A stretch of DNA of 8,516 bases from assembly GCA_041645035.1 (NCBI GenBank), contig JBAZQU010000037.1:1-8516 (forward strand), given 5' to 3'. The position numbers and the translations under genes were made by a program. The notes under the pieces are model-generated. The model was not told the origin of the DNA, ran no database searches, and worked only from the letters and a program-made list of their open reading frames with translations. Source of the DNA: 2-02-FULL-48-14 sp041645035 (GTDB taxonomy: Bacteria > Patescibacteriota > Gracilibacteria > UBA1369 > 2-02-FULL-48-14). Positions 5,906 through 8,516 of the stretch are shown in pieces. Position 1 is the first letter of the stretch. Each line of letters starts with the position of its first letter.

Positions 5906-5938
5906 AAAGAAAAAACCGCCCCGTTTATCGAAGCGGTT
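5906..5938 (-). terminator. intrinsic terminator of the small membrane-protein operon
   Basis: On the minus strand AACCGC (5938-5933) pairs with GCGGTT (5919-5914), and the transcript continues TTTTCTTT. The upstream arm lies inside the last codons of the 67-residue gene, so the terminator overlaps its coding end. It separates the small-gene operon from the promoter at 5854-5882. Confidence 0.65.
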
Positions 5939-6128
5939 CGGCCTTGCTCACCACAGGCGGTTCGGCCTTGCTCACCACAGGCGGTGATTCGGCGATCACC
6001 GGTTTGGGTTTCATTTGATGAATAAGATATTCAAGGCCAAAGCTGGCCACGAATATCATCACAAAAACGAGCAAAACCAGCATTACGATTCTTGCGACAG
6101 GATGCCTATCGGACTCTTCTTGATTCAT
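5925..6128 (-). CDS. small single-pass membrane protein (67 aa)
   Basis: No family is recognised. The protein has a short polar N-terminus (MNQEESDRHPVAR), one strongly hydrophobic segment at about 13-36, and a Pro/Lys-rich tail, so it is probably a membrane-anchored peptide with the tail outside. The tail contains PPVVSKAE twice in a row, encoded by a perfect 24-nt tandem repeat. GGGAGG lies 5-6 nt before the ATG, which supports the start. It begins 9 nt after the stop of the upstream paralogue gene and ends in a terminator, so it is the last gene of the small operon. It is hypothetical, but start, spacing and the membrane segment make it a likely real gene. Confidence 0.7.
   Translation of the reverse strand: MNQEESDRHPVARIVMLVLLVFVMIFVASFGLEYLIHQMKPKPVIAESPPVVSKAEPPVVSKAEPLR
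5933..5980. repeat. perfect 24-nt tandem duplication
   Basis: Positions 5933-5956 and 5957-5980 are identical (start GCGGTTCGGCC, end CACCACAG), and a third copy begins at 5981 (GCGGT). The repeat is in frame and adds eight residues (PPVVSKAE) to the tail of the 67-residue protein. Perfect identity suggests a recent replication-slippage event, and copy number may vary between strains. Confidence 0.95.
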
Positions 6129-6137
6129 CTCGCCTCC

Positions 6138-6326
6138 CTAAATCGGACCGATTTGGCCGTTGATTTTACCCAAAGAATTTTTGCTCTTTTTTCCAAGGTA
6201 CTCTTCCGCATCTTTTCCGGTCAGGGGGCCGTAGCTGAACTCATAGACATTGACAATTGTTTGCAGCTTGATGTTGTTTTCCTGCAGCTTGATGTTGTTT
6301 TCCAGGAGTTCTTTAATCTCCCCCAT
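6138..6326 (-). CDS. C-terminal part of a split small membrane protein
   Basis: As an ATG-started frame this gives 62 residues without a membrane segment. Its C-terminal half aligns with the neighbouring 85-residue protein (6491-6748): IVNVYEFSYGPLT against IVAVYEYKYGPLT, and GQIGPI against GQIRPI at the very end. That paralogue has an N-terminal membrane segment. Here the equivalent lies upstream in another frame (6313-6411), and dropping one base of the G5 run at 6320-6324 would join the two into one 90-residue protein. The frame also holds a 7-residue tandem duplication (ENNIKLQ). GGAG about 9 nt before the ATG would allow separate translation, so two overlapping genes remain possible. Function is unknown. 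Confidence 0.6.
   Translation of the reverse strand: MGEIKELLENNIKLQENNIKLQTIVNVYEFSYGPLTGKDAEEYLGKKSKNSLGKINGQIGPI
6262..6303. repeat. perfect 21-nt tandem duplication
   Basis: Positions 6262-6282 and 6283-6303 are identical (TGCAGCTTGATG...TTTTCC). In frame, they duplicate ENNIKLQ. The paralogue at 6491-6748 has a single equivalent unit (DNIRMR), so the duplication happened after the two copies diverged. Confidence 0.95.
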
Positions 6327-6411
6327 ATTCCGATTCTCCGAGGTTATAAAGCCTAAAAAAACATACGGTAAACGCGGTAAGAACGAGAATTATTGCCAGC
6401 GCTGATTTCAT
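6313..6411 (-). CDS. N-terminal membrane segment of the split gene (32 aa)
   Basis: The frame from the ATG at 6409-6411 reads MKSALAIILVLTAFTVCFFR and about a dozen more residues, then stops at TAA (6313-6315) just after passing the G5 run. It corresponds to the N-terminal hydrophobic segment of the 85-residue paralogue. It overlaps the ATG of the 62-residue frame by 14 nt, and that frame is +1 relative to this one. The start is preceded by a run of eight Gs (6417-6424) that can act as a crude Shine-Dalgarno sequence. Most likely it is the first third of one gene interrupted by a 1-nt insertion, a programmed shift or a sequencing error. Confidence 0.6.
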   Translation of the reverse strand: MKSALAIILVLTAFTVCFFRLYNLGESEYGGD

Positions 6412-6416
6412 CACTA

Positions 6417-6466
6417 CCCCCCCCTTCGACTACGCTCCTTCGGCTCCGCTCAAGACAGGTCAGGAG
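6417..6466. repeat. C8 tract and GC-rich dispersed-repeat-like spacer
   Basis: A run of eight Cs (6417-6424) leads into CCTTCGACTACGCTCCTTCGG and then CAAGACAGGTCAGG. The sequence has partial internal symmetry (CCTTCG twice). It resembles dispersed repeats I recall from CPR and other bacterial genomes, but there is no second copy in this window. It lies between the two paralogous small genes, upstream of the split gene. Confidence 0.4.
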
Positions 6467-6490
6467 TTGATTAATAATCGTTTTTTGTCC

Positions 6491-6748
6491 CTAGATTGGC
6501 CTAATTTGGCCCAAAACGTCATCCCAGGAAGTCTTGTCTTGGCTTCTAAGGAACTGTTCGATTTCTTTTTCGGTCAATGGGCCGTATTTGTACTCATAGA
6601 CGGCTACAATAATCCGCATGCGAATGTTGTCTTTCCACAAATCGCGAATTTCCAGTAATTGCTGCCTTCCCGCGGTTTTGTAACCGAAAAAAAAGCCGAA
6701 TAAGATACCCACAAAGAGCAGAATAAATACGGATCGCTTTCTCATCAC
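6491..6748 (-). CDS. small membrane-anchored protein (85 aa), YGPLT/GQIxPI family
   Basis: No named family is recognised. The N-terminus (MMRKRSVFILLFVGILFGFF) is a basic patch followed by a hydrophobic segment to about residue 22, which could be a signal anchor. A charged, helical-looking region follows (about 32-60, with the YGPLT motif at 56-60), and the C-terminus is GQIRPI. The conserved motifs VYE-x-x-YGPLT and GQI-x-PI are shared with the split gene at 6138-6411, so the two are tandem paralogues. GGAGGG precedes the ATG at about 5 nt. No terminator is visible between this gene and the next two, which suggests a three-gene operon (6748 to 5925). Its promoter is not clear in the AT-rich upstream DNA. 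Confidence 0.78.
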   Translation of the reverse strand: MMRKRSVFILLFVGILFGFFFGYKTAGRQQLLEIRDLWKDNIRMRIIVAVYEYKYGPLTEKEIEQFLRSQDKTSWDDVLGQIRPI

Positions 6749-6845
6749 TTCCCTCCAATTTTTTATTTAAAACTGTAATAAATTTAGGCTAATTTTAGGT
6801 ATTTAATAACATTTTATGGAGGTATATTCCAGCGAGGAGGGTCTC

Positions 6846-6881
6846 ATGGCCCGCGACCACTGGTTAGACCAGCCCCCCTAG
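6846..6881 (+). CDS. possible 11-codon leader peptide in the plus-strand RNA
   Basis: AGGAGG (6835-6840) lies 5 nt before an ATG that opens MARDHWLDQPP and stops at TAG. The ribosome-binding site is excellent, so translation is plausible. The same frame stays open for 23 more codons after the TAG, to a TGA at 6951-6953, and CCCCCC directly precedes the stop. That may be chance. The frame runs through the first hairpin, as a leader peptide would. Confidence 0.35.
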   Translation: MARDHWLDQPP

Positions 6882-6965
6882 GGCAATTCAGGCGACAGTC
6901 GTTGCCAGTTCGTGAGGACTTCACGGGAAACCGGCTCTCGAAAGAGGGTATGACCAAAACGAATT

Positions 6966-6996
6966 GGCGACACACACTGTCGCCTTTCTTCTTTTT
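6966..6996 (+). terminator. intrinsic terminator of the plus-strand RNA
   Basis: A perfect 7-bp stem GGCGACA/TGTCGCC (6966-6972, 6978-6984) with a CACAC loop is followed by TTTCTTCTTTTT. The T-tract overlaps the end of mnmA. On the minus strand no T-tract follows, so it does not end mnmA. Confidence 0.8.
6977..6990. repeat. 14-nt direct repeat, copy 1 (second copy 8454-8467)
   Basis: CTGTCGCCTTTCTT occurs here, spanning the 3' arm and first T-tract bases of the plus-strand terminator, and again at 8454-8467 upstream of mnmA. The copies flank mnmA in the same orientation. Both adjoin hairpins, so shared terminator-type sequence is a possible explanation. Confidence 0.6.
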
Positions 6997-8416
6997 ACGA
7001 ATTAATTATGCCCCCGCCCAAAACTTCTGTTCCTTTATAAAAGACTACACTCTGACCCGGGGTTACCGCCCTTTGCGCTTTAGCAAATTTTACTTTCAAT
7101 TCTCCCTTGCCAATATTCATAACCCCATTAGAGATGATATCACTATTCTTTGAAATGGCAAGATTTTTATTTTGTCTATTTTTACTTTGAGCTAATATTT
7201 TATCAGAATCTCTAACGGGGTAAATAACGCAGTCAACCGGCAGATGTCTATAGCGGATGACAGCCTTTGCTTTCATCGGAAATTTTGGCAAGCTCGAAAT
7301 CCAATTAACCTCCCTAACCGTCATTTCTTTTTTATACAATAATTTATTTTCGTGATCTGTCACTACATATAAAGTATTTGTTTTATAATCGCATCTGGCA
7401 ACATAAAAAGGTCCGCTGCCGCCGATCTCCACGCCTTTACGCTGGCCGATGGTGTAGAGGGGGAGCCCTTGATGTTTGCCGAGAATCTCCAATTCCCCTC
7501 CTTGGAGGGGTGGCGCGGAGCGCCGGGGTGGGTTTGTGTCGAGGGGTGAGGTCAGTAACCTAATCGGCCCCGGCTTTAATTTCAGATGCCGCTTCAAAAA
7601 ATCATTGTGCGACTTTCCCGGAATAAAACAGATCTCCTGACTCTCCGCTTTCCCCGCCACCGCCAGACTGGCCTTTTTTGCCAGCGCGCGTACCTGCGGC
7701 TTAGTTAAATCGGCGAGCGGAAAGAAAATTCGCTTTAATTTTTTTTGGTCCAGGGTATATAAAAAATACGTCTGGTCTTTGTCCGCGTCCTTCGGTCGGC
7801 GTAAAGAATACTTCCCTCCGCGAAGAGCAACTTTTGCGTAGTGCCCGGTAGCAATAAAATCCGCTCCGAGTTCGTCGGCTTTTTTGAGCAAAAGCTCAAA
7901 TTTGATATGTCGATTGCACTCAACGCACGGGTTTGGTGTTTCGCCAGCCTGGTAGCCCGCGAGAAATGAATCAACCACCAACTTCTTAAAAGGCCGGTCA
8001 AAGTTGACCGTATAAAGAGGAATGTCCAAAATGTTCGCCACGCGCCGCGCGTCGTTGAACGAAGCCAGCGAACAGCATTTATTCCCCTCTGGAGAGGGGT
8101 GGCGCGGCTTGTCCTCCAAAGCCTTCTCGTCCTCCGACTCGTCCTCCATAGCTTTAGCGACGGAGGAAGCTTCAGCGAAGGAGGAGGCGTAGGAGGGAGC
8201 GCCGGGGTGTGTTTCCGCCCAGAAATGCATAAACACCCCAATCACCTCAAGCCCCTTTTTTTTCAGCAACAAAGCCGCCACTGATGAATCTACGCCACCA
8301 GACATAGCCATAAGCACTCGCGATTTTCTTGACCCGCCGGCTTGCCCCGAAACATCCCGTAGGGATTGTTTTGGGGACATCGCGACCAGCACTTTTTGTT
8401 TATTAATTTTTGCCAT
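6995..8416 (-). CDS. mnmA: tRNA-specific 2-thiouridylase MnmA with repeat insertions
   Basis: MnmA adenylates and then thiolates U34 of tRNA-Lys, -Glu and -Gln. The PP-loop SGGVDSS is at 39-45, the nucleophile Cys164 in NPCVECNRHIKF, the partner cysteine Cys263 in SQEICFIPG, with GHYAK, DKDQTYFLY and the C-terminal QRAVTPGQSVVFY also present. All catalytic residues seem intact. At 473 residues it is about 100 longer than usual. The excess sits in four blocks, all in frame: about 15-39 (including a second VL-x-AMS), 69-112, about 290-308 and 402-438, each matching a hairpin repeat in the DNA. The core reads continuously, so the protein may be functional. The start is the first ATG (MAKINKQKVLVAMS), with AGGG about 9 nt upstream. 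A terminator-like hairpin lies just upstream, and no promoter is visible in the 100 nt available. Confidence 0.95.
   Translation of the reverse strand: MAKINKQKVLVAMSPKQSLRDVSGQAGGSRKSRVLMAMSGGVDSSVAALLLKKKGLEVIGVFMHFWAETHPGAPSYASSFAEASSVAKAMEDESEDEKALEDKPRHPSPEGNKCCSLASFNDARRVANILDIPLYTVNFDRPFKKLVVDSFLAGYQAGETPNPCVECNRHIKFELLLKKADELGADFIATGHYAKVALRGGKYSLRRPKDADKDQTYFLYTLDQKKLKRIFFPLADLTKPQVRALAKKASLAVAGKAESQEICFIPGKSHNDFLKRHLKLKPGPIRLLTSPLDTNPPRRSAPPLQGGELEILGKHQGLPLYTIGQRKGVEIGGSGPFYVARCDYKTNTLYVVTDHENKLLYKKEMTVREVNWISSLPKFPMKAKAVIRYRHLPVDCVIYPVRDSDKILAQSKNRQNKNLAISKNSDIISNGVMNIGKGELKVKFAKAQRAVTPGQSVVFYKGTEVLGGGIINS
7123..7220. repeat. palindromic insertion D in mnmA (CCCCATTA ends)
   Basis: CCCCATTAGAGAT (7123-7135) and ATCTCTAACGGGG (7208-7220) are inverted copies with one mismatch, 72 nt apart. 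They bound codons 400-432 of mnmA, an extra block with no place in the family between VDCVIYP and GKGELKVKF. The ends match the intergenic hairpin at 3007-3037, including the mismatched base. The block encodes a Lys/Asn/Ser-rich, probably exposed loop. Confidence 0.75.
7492..7535. repeat. 44-nt palindromic element, copy C in mnmA
   Basis: The element has two adjacent hairpins: CCCCTCC-TT-GGAGGGG (7495-7510) and GGCGC-GGA-GCGCC (7512-7524), then GGGGTGGGTTT. It matches the copy at 8081-8107 plus 8198-8214 at 39 of 44 positions, with the same total length. Here it adds the block around PPRRSAPPLQGGE (295-307) between LLT and LEILGKHQGLP. Confidence 0.85.
8081..8214. repeat. 44-nt palindromic element, copy B in mnmA, interrupted by a 90-bp insertion
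   Basis: The two halves of the 44-nt element lie at 8081-8107 and 8198-8214. The first hairpin is CCCCTCT-GG-AGAGGGG, with a compensatory T-A pair where copy C has C-G. Between the halves is a 90-bp insert (8108-8197), placed exactly in the loop of the second hairpin. The whole adds residues 69-112 of MnmA between the FMHFW and NKCCS motifs. Confidence 0.85.
8108..8197. repeat. nested 90-bp repeat inside copy B
   Basis: The insert has three copies of GTCCTCC on its left side and several GGAGG on its right, so it can fold back. It also holds two tandem variants of AGCTTTAGCGACGGAGGA (8150-8167 and 8168-8185). 8166-8185 matches 2928-2947 in the alaS leader at 18 of 20 bases. Being 30 codons long, it keeps the mnmA frame and encodes a Ser/Ala then Glu/Asp/Lys-rich stretch. 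Confidence 0.75.
8345..8376. repeat. palindromic insertion A near the mnmA start
   Basis: CCCCGAAACATCCC (8345-8358) pairs with GGGATTGTTTTGGGG (8362-8376), with one mismatch and one bulge, around a GTA loop. It lies between two versions of the first MnmA strand (KVLVAMS at 8-14, RVLMAMS at 33-39), so an extra 25 codons sit ahead of the PP-loop. Confidence 0.75.
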
Positions 8417-8430
8417 TTCTTTACCCTAAC

Positions 8431-8457
8431 AAAAAAACAGGATTTTTTCAATCCTGT
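8431..8457 (-). terminator. terminator or attenuator just upstream of mnmA
   Basis: On the minus strand ACAGGATT and AATCCTGT form a perfect 8-bp stem with a 5-nt loop, followed by at least six Ts. The T-tract ends 15 nt before the mnmA ATG, leaving room only for the ribosome-binding site. Either it ends the upstream gene and mnmA starts inside or just after it, or it acts as an attenuator in the mnmA leader. Confidence 0.75.
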
Positions 8458-8516
8458 CGCCTTTCTTATCCATTCAGTGGTTAGTCCGTAATAAAAAACA
8501 TATTAGGTGGCTCCGA

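Larger units (their letters stand above)
6811..6996 (+). ncRNA. putative structured RNA, convergent with mnmA
   Basis: On the plus strand, a series of short perfect stems ends in a terminator: CTGGT-TAG-ACCAG (6860-6872), a CCCTAGGG palindrome (6876-6883), GGCGAC-AGTC-GTTGCC (6891-6906), CGTGA-GGACT-TCACG (6911-6925), CTCT-CGAA-AGAG (6935-6946), then the terminator. GGCGACAG at 6891-6898 is perfectly complementary to CTGTCGCC at 6977-6984, the 3' arm of the terminator, so an alternative fold can replace the terminator. The 5' end is uncertain and no good promoter is seen. No gene follows in this direction, so it is not an obvious riboswitch. No known RNA family is recognised. Confidence 0.5.

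Noticed and set aside
6811..6996. Riboswitch controlling a downstream gene
   Set aside because: The only downstream sequence in this direction is the antisense of mnmA; no plus-strand gene follows the terminator.
6902..7153. Plus-strand frame of 83 codons across the mnmA 3' end
   Set aside because: It crosses the intrinsic terminator at 6966-6996 and runs antisense to mnmA, with no ribosome-binding site or family likeness.
7735..8241. Minus-strand frame of 168 codons overlapping mnmA
   Set aside because: It is the alternative frame of mnmA; the mnmA frame carries the PP-loop and both cysteines.
8470..8516. Start of another gene or tRNA at the right edge
   Set aside because: Too little sequence is present; no convincing start codon, tRNA arm or conserved motif can be seen in the last 50 bases.

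Overview
This 8.5 kb window looks like a Patescibacteria (CPR, Parcubacteria-type) genome fragment; that is an inference from gene style, not from a marker. The supports are an AlaRS of only 617 residues, an MnmA swollen to 473 residues by palindromic repeat insertions, many hairpin repeats between genes, AT-rich spacers beside GC-richer genes, the standard genetic code, and small orphan membrane proteins. Every confident protein gene is on the minus strand, so the window is read here from right to left.

Right end (8516-6995): an intrinsic-terminator-like hairpin lies just upstream of mnmA, the tRNA U34 2-thiouridylase. mnmA carries four in-frame insertions. At least three are palindromic repeats, and two are copies of the same 44-nt element translated in different frames. 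Past the mnmA stop, on the opposite (plus) strand, about 6811-6996 reads as a compact hairpin-rich RNA with a tiny ORF and its own terminator.

Middle (6748-3576): three small membrane-protein genes seem to form one operon. Two are paralogues, and the second of these is split by a +1 frame change at a G5 run. The operon ends in a terminator at 5906-5938. A strong promoter at 5854-5882 then drives a 709-residue multi-pass membrane protein of unknown function, closed by a terminator at 3576-3605.

3570-3051: a separate transcription unit with its own promoter and terminator, GC-richer than the intergenic DNA around it, with no ORF above 31 codons but at least eight local hairpins and a chain of very short ORFs. 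It is the best candidate for an undescribed RNA or micropeptide locus.

Left part (3037-1): alaS has a near-consensus promoter at 2977-3005. Then comes a perfect-consensus promoter (929-957), followed within 40 nt by a terminator hairpin, a 240-bp nested inverted-repeat element that ends inside the start codon of infA, infA (IF-1), an imperfect 40-nt inverted repeat, and rpmJ (L36). infA-rpmJ is the usual ribosomal-operon pair. The translation genes (alaS, infA, rpmJ, mnmA) are ordinary in role; the interest lies in the repeats inside and around them and in the two RNA-like units.
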